In this document: positions 18,653 through 28,658 of the stretch, one piece after another
Layout: every line of letters starts with the position of its first letter
How positions within the stretch are numbered: the stretch's first letter is position 1
DNA from: Zhongshania aliphaticivorans
GTDB taxonomy: Bacteria; Pseudomonadota; Gammaproteobacteria; Pseudomonadales; Spongiibacteraceae
Assembly: GCF_001586255.1 (NCBI RefSeq)
Contig: NZ_CP014544.1
Location: 3,752,501 to 3,816,500, forward strand
Direction of reading: 5' to 3'
DNA length: 64,000 nt
Made by a program: the position numbers and the translations under genes
The notes under the pieces: generated by a model
Database searches by the model: none
What the model was told of the DNA's origin: nothing
Seen by the model: the letters and a program-made list of their open reading frames with translations, nothing else

Positions 18653-19878
18653 AATCACTGGGGCTATCTAAGCCGAAATGGCTTATCAAGTTAGCGGTCG
18701 TGGCTGCTGCTAGTATCTTCCTTATCGCCTTTAATCACTGGCTTAGCCTTAATTACCTCAGCCGCTCACTGGCACAGCAACTGCGAGAAACCCTGCCAAA
18801 TAAGATTATTGAAGCGGGTATTAACGAGTCTTTTCACGACAGCCTTAACGACTATTTAGTCAAACGCCTCAATCACGATTTTGCTCAACTTCACGTTAAC
18901 AGCGCATTTAGCGCGGTACAGCAATGCCAAGCCCAAGTGCTGCGCATTCATAACAAAACATACGCCAACTCTGCCAATACAGCGCGAATAATTAGCCTGC
19001 ACTGGCCAATTAACGACCATATTCAAGAGTTGAAGCTGGGCCTCGCCTGCCAGTGGCAGTGGCCAAAACTGATTGCCAGCCAATTATTCCTGAGCCTACT
19101 GGGCTTGCTGATGTGGACCGCTGTCGCCCCGCCACTGTCGCCGCGCAGAAAGCAGCTGCTTCGCGCCCTGACCGAACAAGGTGTAAATCGGCGCCAAGCC
19201 GAACAGCTCAGCAGCAAAGCCGACGACTACTCGCCGAGCCAGGAGCAGGCCTTAACACTGTTTTTACGCAGCAATTATCCCTACCCCAGCCACTACCTTG
19301 CGCATTTAAACACCGGCGGCTTTAAACACTCCTCTCCCAGCGCGCTGGCGTGGTTGGAATTTGCACTACGGCAGCGCCCCAAGGACATCGCCGATGCCAT
19401 CGCCATCGCCGAATCCCCAGCAGAGCTTAGCCTCTGCCCCGCCACCAGCACCGTCATCGTTCATGGCTATGCGCTTAAGATGTCGTCTACGCCATTTATG
19501 TACTATCTCTGGTATGCCTACCGCCGACGCCAAAACCCAGTCGATGGCTGGTTTACCAACCCCCCTTCCAATCGCCCCGATCGCAGTGCCAATCAAGAAA
19601 TAATTGCCCTAATGCAGCGCTACGGTGGGCACGCCAAAGCCATTAAAGATTTAAGTGAAAAAGGCCTGCGCGCCAAAACCTTGGATCAGAATCGCAGCAA
19701 AATTAAAGATGAACTCTGCCAATTATTCGGCGAAGAACTGGCCTCGCCTTTTTTATTTGAATCTGCGCGCGACCCGCAAACCGCACGTTCGCAATACCGT
19801 TTAGCACTGCCCGCTACAGCCATAAGCATTCATGCCCCCAAGAGCACATCAACGCGTATAGCAACGCCAAGCAACTAA
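18649..19878 (+). CDS. Membrane-anchored protein with periplasmic domain and probable cytoplasmic winged helix
   Basis: 409-residue protein with a sensor-like layout. Membrane segment 1 lies at about residues 11-29, a periplasmic domain of some 110 residues at 30-140 (one C93-C134 pair possible), and membrane segment 2 at 142-160. A cytoplasmic part follows (165-409): a helical region with a tract RRKQLLRALTEQGVNRRQAEQL, then a C-terminal module (about 262-395). This module ends with LDQNRSKIKDELCQLFGEEL and QYRLALPATAISI, a pattern I associate with winged-helix DNA-binding domains of the transcriptional-regulator C-terminal type. The true start is ATG 18649, overlapping the binding-protein stop by four bases; the longer frame from 18517 is spurious. 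With that neighbour it could form a one-component, ToxR-like signalling pair. I do not recognise a named family; the DNA-binding role is inference. Confidence 0.65.
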   Translation: MKSLGLSKPKWLIKLAVVAAASIFLIAFNHWLSLNYLSRSLAQQLRETLPNKIIEAGINESFHDSLNDYLVKRLNHDFAQLHVNSAFSAVQQCQAQVLRIHNKTYANSANTARIISLHWPINDHIQELKLGLACQWQWPKLIASQLFLSLLGLLMWTAVAPPLSPRRKQLLRALTEQGVNRRQAEQLSSKADDYSPSQEQALTLFLRSNYPYPSHYLAHLNTGGFKHSSPSALAWLEFALRQRPKDIADAIAIAESPAELSLCPATSTVIVHGYALKMSSTPFMYYLWYAYRRRQNPVDGWFTNPPSNRPDRSANQEIIALMQRYGGHAKAIKDLSEKGLRAKTLDQNRSKIKDELCQLFGEELASPFLFESARDPQTARSQYRLALPATAISIHAPKSTSTRIATPSN

Positions 19879-19930
19879 ATAATTCCCACGCAAAGTGCCC
19901 GTAAATAGCGGGCTGCGAGGGAGCAGGCGC

Positions 19931-19950
19931 GTTTAGAGATATCTCTAAAC
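19931..19950. promoter_or_regulatory. Perfect 20-bp palindrome, candidate operator upstream of the TonB receptor
   Basis: GTTTAGAGATATCTCTAAAC is its own reverse complement over all 20 bases. It lies 53 bases after the membrane regulator gene and 126 bases before the TonB-receptor start. A second short inverted repeat, CTTTGTCACAAAG (19963-19975), is 12 bases further on. There is no loop or T-run, so it is not a terminator. Its place between a putative DNA-binding sensor and the gene it would control suggests an operator. Confidence 0.5.
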
Positions 19951-20075
19951 CCCTGTAGATGTCTTTGTCACAAAGCCGACACACGCAGCCACGACAATCC
20001 CCCTGACATATTTTCGTGGCCATTTTGACGCGCCGTTCACCAACACCGTAATTACATCATCAACAGGAGTAGCCA

Positions 20076-22541
20076 ATGAATTCCCTCGGCAGCAAACGCC
20101 TATCGTATTACCTCATGACAGGACTAGCGGCAGGCATGCCCAGCCTCGGTTTGGCGCAAAACAAACTTGAGATGATTACCGTCACCGCTGCGCCTATCCG
20201 CGACAGCCAGCAAGCGGCTTTTGACGCTAAGAAATTTGCCGACAATTATGTAGAGATTATCTCTGCCGATACCATCGGTCGCTTCCCCGACCAAAACCTC
20301 GCCGACTCCCTTGGCCGCCTACCCGGCTTGGCAATAGAGCGCGACCAAGGCCAAGCCCGCTACATTAATTTACGCGGCGCACCCTTTCGCTATACCAGCA
20401 TCGCCTTTGACGGCATTGATGTGCCCGGTGCTGAAAATGGCCGCATTCCGCGCTTCGATAGCATCCCTTCAGTTATTACCCGCACCGTAGAGGTGAATAA
20501 AGCCATTCTGCCTAGTATGCCAGGAGAGGCGGTGGCGGGTTTTATTAATATTAAAACCTTTAGCCCCTTTGCGAATGAGGGCTGGTCTTTCGCCGCCGAT
20601 GTCGGCTTGGGTGAACAAAAGCTCGGCGGCGGTGATATTGAGAAATACGGCTTGCGCACCTCGTGGTCGAATGAAAAATTTGGTTTTGTCGCCTTTGTCT
20701 CAGAGAACAGCCGCGAACAAATTACCGACAACCGCGAATACGATTTAGAACGCGATGCCACCACCGGTGAGCTGATTGTGAATGAGCTCGATTTTCGCAG
20801 TTATAAAGTGACCCGCGAAGATTCGGCCTACGGCGGCACCTTAGAATATCGCGGCGACGACACCGTGCAACGCCTGTTTATTTCCACGCTCTACAGCGAG
20901 TTCATCGACAAGGAGCAGCGCAATCAATTTGTATTTGCGTTTAACACCCCCGCAACCGGCGTCAGCGGCAGCAATCAAGACGTGAGCGTACAGCGCTTGC
21001 TGGAATACGGCCAATACGAAAACTCAACCGAGTCGAATACCCTTGGCGCAGATTTCCAATTGGGCGAATGGCTGCTTGAAACGCGGGTAAATGGCACCGA
21101 CACCGAATTTAAAATGAACCTGCCGATTCCCCGCAGTGTTGGTGGTAGCGCGGTGGCAAGCTATGACTTGAGCGATATCGAAGATCCAAAACTCTATCTC
21201 GACCGCGACCTTGCCACAATTAACTACGCCAGCACCATTGGCATTCACTACGGCCAATTGCTCGAAATTAATGGCTTAAAAATAAAAGCCGACGCCGAGC
21301 GCGAACTGAGCTGGCTTGGTAAGAACATGGTGCTAAGAACTGGCGTGCAGCGCGATACCCGCGATGCCGATGGCTTTGTTGCTACCCCCGCTATTAAATC
21401 CTTCCCAGCCTCGGTAAACATCGACGATTACAATACCGGCAATCCCTGGGACAGTAATACCACTAACACTATTGGCGCCACCTATTACAATAATATCGGC
21501 CTGCGCGGCGCTTGGGCCAGCACCGGCGGGCTCGGCCCAGTCACCCCTAGCGAAGACGGCCAGATTGCCATTAATGAGGAAATACTCGCCGCCTATGTGA
21601 TGACCACCACTGAACTCGACTGGGGTAATGTTGTGGTCGGCGCCCGCATTGAGCAAACCGACTACCGCAGTAAAGGCAGTGTTAATGGCGACCCCATCTC
21701 GGTCAGCGACGACTTCATTAATGTGCTACCCAGTGTTCACTTCAATATTAATTTGCAAGAAGACCTCAAGCTGCGCGTCTCGGCCACAACCGGCTTAAAC
21801 CGCCCCACCTACGATGAATGGCGCGCCGCCGCTAAAGTGGATCTAATCAACAAAGAAGTCACCGGTGGCAACCCAACCCTCGAGGCCGAAGAAGCCACTG
21901 GCATCGACACCTCCTTAGAGTGGTATTTTGCACCGGCCAGCATCCTCTCTGCTGGCGCCTTTTATCGCACTGTCGACAACGTGATTTACGCCGACACGAG
22001 TACCATTGATGGCGGCGTTTACCTGCCTAGCGCGGCAGGCGAAAGCTGGACATACAAAGGTTCGGTAAATGGCGACAATGGCAAAATGCACGGTGTGGAA
22101 TTGAACTTTGTCGGCCACGCCAGCGACCTGTTCAACGCCGCTCACGGCTTTGGTATTAGCGCCAACCTAACCGTGCTCAACAGCGAGTTCCAAGCCCTAA
22201 ATGGCGACCGCCACGACCTGCCGGGCACCTCGGACCTCCTCTACAATTTCTCGGTATTTTACGAGGACTACGGGCTATCGACCCGAATCAACTACCAGTA
22301 TCGTGACGAGTGGATTTCACCCATCGAAGACCCAAATGAAAAATGGGGCGAGCAACAGCGGGTAGATTTATCGCTGAGCTATGAACTGCCCTTCGACTTT
22401 GACGGCGCCACCATGTCGGTCTACGCCAACGCCAATAACGTAAGCAATGAAACCGATGTGCGCTACGCCAGCAACGGCACCATCAATCAGTCAGAAAGCT
22501 ATGGCCGCCGTTATTTGCTCGGTGTGCGCCTGCATTTTTAA
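20076..22541 (+). CDS. TonB-dependent outer-membrane receptor (Xanthomonas/Caulobacter type)
   Basis: Outer-membrane active transporter of the TIGR01782-like group, powered by TonB-ExbBD (not in this window). It has a signal peptide ending SLGLAQ (residue 28), then a short segment KLEMITVTAAP that can serve as TonB box. The plug domain (about 45-165) has VEIISADTIGRFPDQNLADSLGRLPGLAIERDQ spread over 58-90, RYINLRGAPFRYTSIAFDG and EVNKAILPSMPGEAVAG. The barrel follows, ending YLLGVRLHF with the terminal aromatic typical of outer-membrane barrels. At 821 residues it is somewhat short for the group. GGAGTAGCCA precedes ATG 20076. It lies between the sensor pair and an exported phosphatase. Substrate unknown; members import carbohydrates, phosphorylated sugars or siderophores. 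Confidence 0.9.
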   Translation: MNSLGSKRLSYYLMTGLAAGMPSLGLAQNKLEMITVTAAPIRDSQQAAFDAKKFADNYVEIISADTIGRFPDQNLADSLGRLPGLAIERDQGQARYINLRGAPFRYTSIAFDGIDVPGAENGRIPRFDSIPSVITRTVEVNKAILPSMPGEAVAGFINIKTFSPFANEGWSFAADVGLGEQKLGGGDIEKYGLRTSWSNEKFGFVAFVSENSREQITDNREYDLERDATTGELIVNELDFRSYKVTREDSAYGGTLEYRGDDTVQRLFISTLYSEFIDKEQRNQFVFAFNTPATGVSGSNQDVSVQRLLEYGQYENSTESNTLGADFQLGEWLLETRVNGTDTEFKMNLPIPRSVGGSAVASYDLSDIEDPKLYLDRDLATINYASTIGIHYGQLLEINGLKIKADAERELSWLGKNMVLRTGVQRDTRDADGFVATPAIKSFPASVNIDDYNTGNPWDSNTTNTIGATYYNNIGLRGAWASTGGLGPVTPSEDGQIAINEEILAAYVMTTTELDWGNVVVGARIEQTDYRSKGSVNGDPISVSDDFINVLPSVHFNINLQEDLKLRVSATTGLNRPTYDEWRAAAKVDLINKEVTGGNPTLEAEEATGIDTSLEWYFAPASILSAGAFYRTVDNVIYADTSTIDGGVYLPSAAGESWTYKGSVNGDNGKMHGVELNFVGHASDLFNAAHGFGISANLTVLNSEFQALNGDRHDLPGTSDLLYNFSVFYEDYGLSTRINYQYRDEWISPIEDPNEKWGEQQRVDLSLSYELPFDFDGATMSVYANANNVSNETDVRYASNGTINQSESYGRRYLLGVRLHF

Positions 22542-22578
22542 GTGCGGTTCAAACGGTGGTGCAGAACCGCACCACCGT
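22542..22578 (+). promoter_or_regulatory. Two mutually exclusive hairpins between receptor and phosphatase genes
   Basis: Immediately after the receptor stop, GTGCGGTTC (22542-22550) can pair with GAACCGCAC (22564-22572). Alternatively ACGGTGGTGC (22553-22562) can pair with GCACCACCGT (22569-22578) around a six-base loop. The two stems share bases 22569-22572, so they cannot form together. No T-run follows, so this is more likely an RNA-stability or read-through element than a terminator. Confidence 0.5.
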
Positions 22579-22622
22579 AAAATTGATTTTCCAAGCCATT
22601 AATTAATTCAGGAGTTCAACCC

Positions 22623-23519
22623 ATGAAAATCCAATCTCGCGGTATTGCTCTCGCCATTAGCGCACTACTCACATTCAGCACAGCGCCATATTTACAGGCC
22701 GAAATCCAAACGGCGCCACAAACTAAAATAGACGATTCCTCGCGCTTACTCGCCCTCGAAGGCGGTTCCAATTTTAGAGACCTCGGCGGCTATACCACCG
22801 CCGACAATAAAACCGTGCGCAGCGGCGTATTATTTCGCTCTGGCACCATGAGCAGCCTTACGTCCGCCGACGAAAAAACCTTAAACAAACGCCATTTTAA
22901 AACCGTGGTTGATCTGCGTTCGCAAGAAGAGCTAGCGCTTTACCCCAACCGCTGGGTGAGTCACAACCCGTCAATTCGCTATATTAACCATTCCTATAGC
23001 ATGACCACCATGAACCTCAATTCGCAAAAGGAAGCAGGTAAGCCGATAGGCATTGAAGGCTTTTACGGCAATATTGCTGAGCTATACCAACCGCAAATGA
23101 AAATGTATTTCCAAGAATTGCTAAACAACAACACGCCATTGGTGGTGAATTGTTCGGCAGGACAAGACCGCACTGGCTTTGCCTCTGCCCTCTTGCTAAG
23201 CGCGCTGGGTGTGCCACGAGAGACGATTGTTCAGGACTATTTGCTGTCTACCCAATACCGCCGGCCAGCCGTAGAGCGGGGCGATGTCGATTTAGAAGCC
23301 GCCGCCAAAACCAATGCCTTCGCTAAAATGATGCTGCATTACAATAAAAAAGAAAGCAAAGGCCCGATGCCACTCATCACTGCCGACGGCACACCGTTTA
23401 TCAACATCGCCTTTGCACATATTGAACAGAAATACGGCTCGGTGGAAAACTATCTAGACCAAGCGCTGGCCGTAGATGCCACCGAGATTAACAAGCTCAA
23501 AGCGCTGTATTTGCAGTAA
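22623..23519 (+). CDS. Exported tyrosine-type phosphatase (Y_phosphatase3 family)
   Basis: Phosphatase of the PF13350-like tyrosine/dual-specificity family with a signal peptide (GIALAISALLTFSTAPYLQA), so it acts in the periplasm or outside. The family start SNFRDLGGYTT...VRSGVLFRSG lies at residues 49-73. The P-loop CSAGQDRTG has catalytic C177 and R183. The residue before the cysteine is asparagine where histidine is usual. In the C-terminal region, VPRETIVQDYLLS is typical. Related enzymes hydrolyse phosphotyrosine, phosphoinositides or inositol phosphates. It is 81 bases downstream of the TonB receptor with AGGAG before the ATG, so the pair probably release and import part of a phosphorylated molecule. 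Confidence 0.87.
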   Translation: MKIQSRGIALAISALLTFSTAPYLQAEIQTAPQTKIDDSSRLLALEGGSNFRDLGGYTTADNKTVRSGVLFRSGTMSSLTSADEKTLNKRHFKTVVDLRSQEELALYPNRWVSHNPSIRYINHSYSMTTMNLNSQKEAGKPIGIEGFYGNIAELYQPQMKMYFQELLNNNTPLVVNCSAGQDRTGFASALLLSALGVPRETIVQDYLLSTQYRRPAVERGDVDLEAAAKTNAFAKMMLHYNKKESKGPMPLITADGTPFINIAFAHIEQKYGSVENYLDQALAVDATEINKLKALYLQ

Positions 23520-23541
23520 TCACTGCCTTATCGCTACGGTA

Positions 23542-24339
23542 TTATTGCTGATGCCAGAAGGGCATACCCAGGGTTGGGGTGGATGGCGAAGCGGTTTGTC
23601 GCTCCGGCATCGCCCCCGCCAAGGTAGCTTGACGGCCCGCCGCAACGGCGTCGCGAAAGGCCCGCGCCATCAATACCGGATTCCCCGCCTGGGCAATGGC
23701 GGTATTCAGCAGAATACCGTCGTAGCCCAATTCCAAGGCCTGCACCGCGTGGGAGGGTTTACCAATACCGGCGTCGACAATCAGCGGCAGCTCAGGTATC
23801 CGCTCGCGAATGGTTTGTAAATTATAGGGATTCATCAAACCCCGCCCAGTGCCAATTGGCGAACCCCAGGGCATCAAAACCTGACAACCGGCATCACGCA
23901 GCCGTTGGCAAACGACCAAATCATCGGTGCAATAGGGAAACACCTTAAAGCCGAGTTTTATTAACTGCTCGGCGGCCTCCACCGTGCCCAGTGGGTCGGG
24001 CTGTAAATTATAATCATCGCCCACCACTTCCAATTTTAACCAATCGGTTTCAAACAACTCCCGCGACATCTGCGCCAAGGTCACCGCTTCTTTCACACTG
24101 TGGCAGCCTGCCGTATTCGGCAATAAGGTTTTATTCAAACTTTTTAACTGCTGCCAAAAACCCTCGCCACCGGCTTCGCTCGGCGACTGCCTGCGCAGCG
24201 ACACGGTAATAATCTCCGAACCCGAGGCAGTAATCGCTTCGCGCATTACTGCTGGCGAAGGATACAGCGCGCTGCCAATTAAGAGGCGGCTGTGGAAGCT
24301 TTGGCCGTAGAGGGTCCAGTTATCTTGATTTTGCTTCAT
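23542..24339 (-). CDS. thiG: Thiazole synthase
   Basis: Forms the thiazole ring of thiamine from deoxyxylulose 5-phosphate, dehydroglycine and sulfur carried by ThiS thiocarboxylate. The TIM-barrel motifs are clear: [36 protein letters not shown], then Schiff-base lysine K102 in [26 protein letters not shown] and [12 protein letters not shown]. Length 265 fits. It is the last gene of the thiC-thiO-thiS-thiG operon. Its substrate comes from Dxs, encoded at the start of the window. A copy of the palindromic repeat (24358-24450) lies between thiS and thiG. Confidence 0.95.
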   Translation of the reverse strand: MKQNQDNWTLYGQSFHSRLLIGSALYPSPAVMREAITASGSEIITVSLRRQSPSEAGGEGFWQQLKSLNKTLLPNTAGCHSVKEAVTLAQMSRELFETDWLKLEVVGDDYNLQPDPLGTVEAAEQLIKLGFKVFPYCTDDLVVCQRLRDAGCQVLMPWGSPIGTGRGLMNPYNLQTIRERIPELPLIVDAGIGKPSHAVQALELGYDGILLNTAIAQAGNPVLMARAFRDAVAAGRQATLAGAMPERQTASPSTPTLGMPFWHQQ

Positions 24340-24357
24340 TGCTAATTCCTGCTTTAC

Positions 24358-24450
24358 GCTCGATGGGAGACGGGAGAGGCTAAAAAATTAAAACCCGCAC
24401 TATTCTGTTTCCTTTGCGTCTCCCATCTCCCGTCACGCTTCTCCCGTCAT
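24358..24450. repeat. GACGGGA-type palindromic repeat, copy A (between thiG and thiS)
   Basis: Left arm GATGGGAGACGGGAGAGGC (24362-24380) and right arm GCGTCTCCCATCTCCCGTC (24416-24434) form an imperfect 19-bp inverted repeat around about 35 bases, with an extra CTCCCGTC tail at 24440-24447. The right arm ends next to the thiS stop codon. Same family as the repeats at 25.75, 38.97, 42.79 and 60.46 kb. Confidence 0.8.
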
Positions 24451-24654
24451 TCAGCCGCCTTGCACTGGCGCCAACACGTCCACTTGATCACCTGAGTTTA
24501 AACGTAAATCCCCATACTGTGATCGCGGAACAAAGTCGCCATTTATCGCTATCGCAATTTTCTCGCACTCAAAACCCCATAGCGGAAGCAGCTCAGCTAG
24601 CGCTAAATTCGCATCGCATTCACAGCGTTTGTTATTCACACTAATTGAAATCAT
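24451..24654 (-). CDS. thiS: Sulfur carrier protein ThiS
   Basis: Ubiquitin-fold carrier of 67 residues that delivers sulfur to ThiG as a C-terminal thiocarboxylate. It starts MISISVNNKRCE, has the hydrophobic core ALAELLPLWGFE and IAIAINGDFVPRSQY, and ends in the essential Gly-Gly. No thiF adenylyltransferase is in this window; a MoeB-type enzyme elsewhere would have to activate it. It lies 28 bases behind thiO in the operon. Confidence 0.93.
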   Translation of the reverse strand: MISISVNNKRCECDANLALAELLPLWGFECEKIAIAINGDFVPRSQYGDLRLNSGDQVDVLAPVQGG

Positions 24655-24682
24655 TTGGGCACTCTATCCACCAATTTTTCAC

Positions 24683-25747
24683 TTATACCGCAACGCTAGT
24701 CTCGGTTTGTTCCGCCAGCATCGCCAAAGCATTCTCCGCTAACTGGGGGCTAAGCAAGTAGCCGTGGCGGTATAAGCCATTCACCGTTAACAAGCCCGCC
24801 TCGCAGTTCAGCACTGGCAAATTATCGGGCATCGCCGGGCGGCAGTGGGCAAAGGCGTGAAGCAAGTTCGCCTCGGCAAAACCGCTGTGCACACTGTAAA
24901 GCGCAGACATTAATTCTAGGGTCGAGCGCACGGTAACGGGCTGCATAGCTTCACTTTCAATTTCCGTCGCGCCAATCACATAGCGATTGTTTGGGCGCGG
25001 CGAAATATACAATTTATAACGCGGGTGCATCAGCCGCACCGGCCGCTGTAAATTCACTTCCGGCGCGTGTACCCACAACACTTCGCCGCGCACACCGCGC
25101 AAGCCTGGCAACTGAGCTTTAGCACCAAGACCACGGCTGTCCACCACCCAATCAAACGCCAAGGTTTCATTGCTCAAAATAATACGCTTGGGGGCAAGAC
25201 TGACGACCTCGCTATACTCAAACCACTTGCCCCCCAGCTTAGTAATCGCAGTCTCCAATGCCGCCAACAAGGCCCCGTTATCAAGATAACCTTCGTCGGC
25301 AAGAAACAGCCCCGAGCTATAACGTCCGGCCAATTCAGGCTCTAAATCCCGCAAGCGCGCTCGGTCAATACGCTCGACTCTGTCGCGATGATCGGGCACT
25401 TTAGCCTGCAACTGCTGCTCAAAATGTCGCACGCTGGATTTATCCAAATCGTGAGCCACCACCACACTGCCATCCATGCCGTAACTAATGCTTTGCCCAG
25501 TTTGCTGTTCTAATAATGCAATCTGCTCCGGCCACCAGCGCAGCGCCATCAAACCCCAGTCAAACACCTGACGCTCGGCACTGGCCACTTCGCTATAAGG
25601 CGCCAACATCGACGCCGCCACCCGCGCAGCACTTAACTCGCCAGCGCGACTACCACGATCAAATAAACTCACGCGGTGGCCTTGTTGCAAGAGCTTCCAC
25701 GCGAGGAGGCGACCGAGGAGGCCTGCACCGGCTACCGCGATATTCAT
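24683..25747 (-). CDS. thiO: Glycine oxidase
   Basis: FAD-dependent oxidase that turns glycine into the iminoacetate (dehydroglycine) needed by ThiG under aerobic conditions, replacing ThiH. The Rossmann motif is at the very N-terminus (VAGAGLLGRLLAW). Family signatures include AARVAASMLAPYSE, a DEGYLDNGALLAAL segment near residue 155, PRYKLYISPRPNNRYVIGAT near 235 and GLYRHGYLLSP close to the C-terminus. Length 354 is normal. Presence of ThiO instead of ThiH agrees with an aerobic organism. Three left arms of a palindromic repeat follow directly upstream of its start, between it and thiC. Confidence 0.94.
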   Translation of the reverse strand: MNIAVAGAGLLGRLLAWKLLQQGHRVSLFDRGSRAGELSAARVAASMLAPYSEVASAERQVFDWGLMALRWWPEQIALLEQQTGQSISYGMDGSVVVAHDLDKSSVRHFEQQLQAKVPDHRDRVERIDRARLRDLEPELAGRYSSGLFLADEGYLDNGALLAALETAITKLGGKWFEYSEVVSLAPKRIILSNETLAFDWVVDSRGLGAKAQLPGLRGVRGEVLWVHAPEVNLQRPVRLMHPRYKLYISPRPNNRYVIGATEIESEAMQPVTVRSTLELMSALYSVHSGFAEANLLHAFAHCRPAMPDNLPVLNCEAGLLTVNGLYRHGYLLSPQLAENALAMLAEQTETSVAV

Positions 25748-25754
25748 CGCTGAA

Positions 25755-25988
25755 TGCTGGACGGAAGACGGAAGACGCTAGTACCGCGTAATGCTGGACG
25801 GGAGACGTTAACTCCGCGTAACGCTGGACGGGAGACGGAAGACGCTAAAGCATCATTTCTAACTAGCTCCCACGCGGGCCTGCAATTCACTACCATCTTC
25901 TGCTTCGCTTTTAGCGTCTTTTGCATCTCCCGTCTCCCGTCTAGCATCTTGCGTCTTGCATCTCCCGTCTCCCGTCACGCGTCTAGCG
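25755..25988. repeat. GACGGGA-type palindromic repeat, copy B (compound, between thiO and thiC)
   Basis: Compound locus with three left arms (25755-25780, 25792-25809, 25823-25848; core GCTGGACGGGAGACG) and two right arms (25911-25944 and 25948-25988; core CATCTCCCGTCTCCCGTC). The middle, about 60 bases, is unrelated. The last right arm ends at the thiC stop codon. The tandem arms suggest repeated duplication. The whole 240-base thiO-thiC gap is made of this element. Confidence 0.8.
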
Positions 25989-27920
<1,932 letters not shown>

Positions 27921-28012
27921 TTAAATCGACAGTTTTAAAAATAAAACCAAGGAAGGAAAATCAGATCGCCTCTCAGACAGCACAACGCAGAGGGCCCCCT
28001 GCTGAGAAGATC

Positions 28013-28104
28013 TTGTTTCCTACGCTGGCATTATCCAGATCAGGTCTACGGGATTCGAAAACGATCTCAGCCATTGCGTATTTCATACGCGGGCACCCCG
28101 ACAA
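28013..28104 (-). ncRNA. TPP riboswitch (THI element) in the thiC leader
   Basis: Read on the minus strand the THI-box landmarks come in order: GGGGTGCCC at the 5' end, then GGCTGAGA, then ACCTGATCTGGATAATGCC and GCGTAGGAAA. These are the conserved pyrimidine- and pyrophosphate-sensing helices of the thiamine diphosphate aptamer. It ends about 130 bases before the thiC start. The expression platform between contains a hairpin (GCAGGG/CTCTGC, 27987-28002) without an obvious T-run, so control of translation initiation is more likely than termination. It should repress thiC-thiO-thiS-thiG when thiamine diphosphate is plentiful. Confidence 0.95.
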
Positions 28105-28112
28105 GAGTGGCT

Positions 28113-28142
28113 AGTGTAGGACGCAAATTAGGGTGATAGCAA
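28113..28142 (-). promoter_or_regulatory. Probable promoter of the thiC operon
   Basis: On the minus strand TTGCTA (28137-28142), an 18-base spacer and TACACT (28113-28118) form a plausible sigma-70 promoter. Its predicted start, near 28106, coincides with the 5' edge of the TPP riboswitch, which supports it. Confidence 0.45.
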
Positions 28143-28226
28143 GAAGATAAATTTAGATTCACATTTGAAATACCTAATTTTTTATGGAACTTGGGTATTT
28201 TTATGAAAAATTATTTAAAAATAACA

Positions 28227-28288
28227 TTACAAACTCACAGTTACAGCTTCAACGACTGCCAAAATTTTAGCTCTCGCTCAACAATATT
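28227..28288 (-). pseudogene. Decayed copy of the purT 3' end
   Basis: Read on the minus strand this stretch encodes [15 protein letters not shown] then stop, against [15 protein letters not shown] then stop at the C-terminus of the intact purT at 31668. Upstream, NIVE matches purT NIDE after a one-base deletion. Over 62 bases about three quarters of positions are identical, and many differences are synonymous and AT-ward. No more of purT is present. The fragment has the same orientation as the intact gene, so the two form a direct repeat about 3.4 kb apart enclosing the accessory genes between them. Confidence 0.8.
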
Positions 28289-28658
28289 ACTAACTCAAGA
28301 TAGCGCTATACCGACATGCCTCTTACCATCGATCTTAGACTGATCGGTGATAAAGACGATTTAATCGTTCGCAACACCTTATTCCAGTAATTTTCAAGAA
28401 GTGACGCTACTACCCATAGACACAGCAAAGCCCAGTCTGGCTTCTCAACCGCAAATCCAGCGGGGCTAAAACACCCAAAACTATTTTTAATCAGCCATAT
28501 TGCTATTTAACTAACCTAAAAATAGCATAGCCCGACAAAAACCACTGCTGACTGCCATACCTAGGCGTCACTGGAACTCCCATAAGCACTCCTACAAATT
28601 TACGCTGCAAAGGATCGTTGTGGCAAACTACCTCTGCGCACAAATCAGGATCATAGTC

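Larger units (their letters stand above)
28105..28658. other. Gene-poor AT-rich stretch upstream of thiC
   Basis: Apart from the thiC promoter and the purT remnant described separately, I see no gene here. The part at 28290-28640 has no open frame with a ribosome site and no clear hairpin-T-run structure. It probably contains decayed sequence of the accessory segment. Confidence 0.5.
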
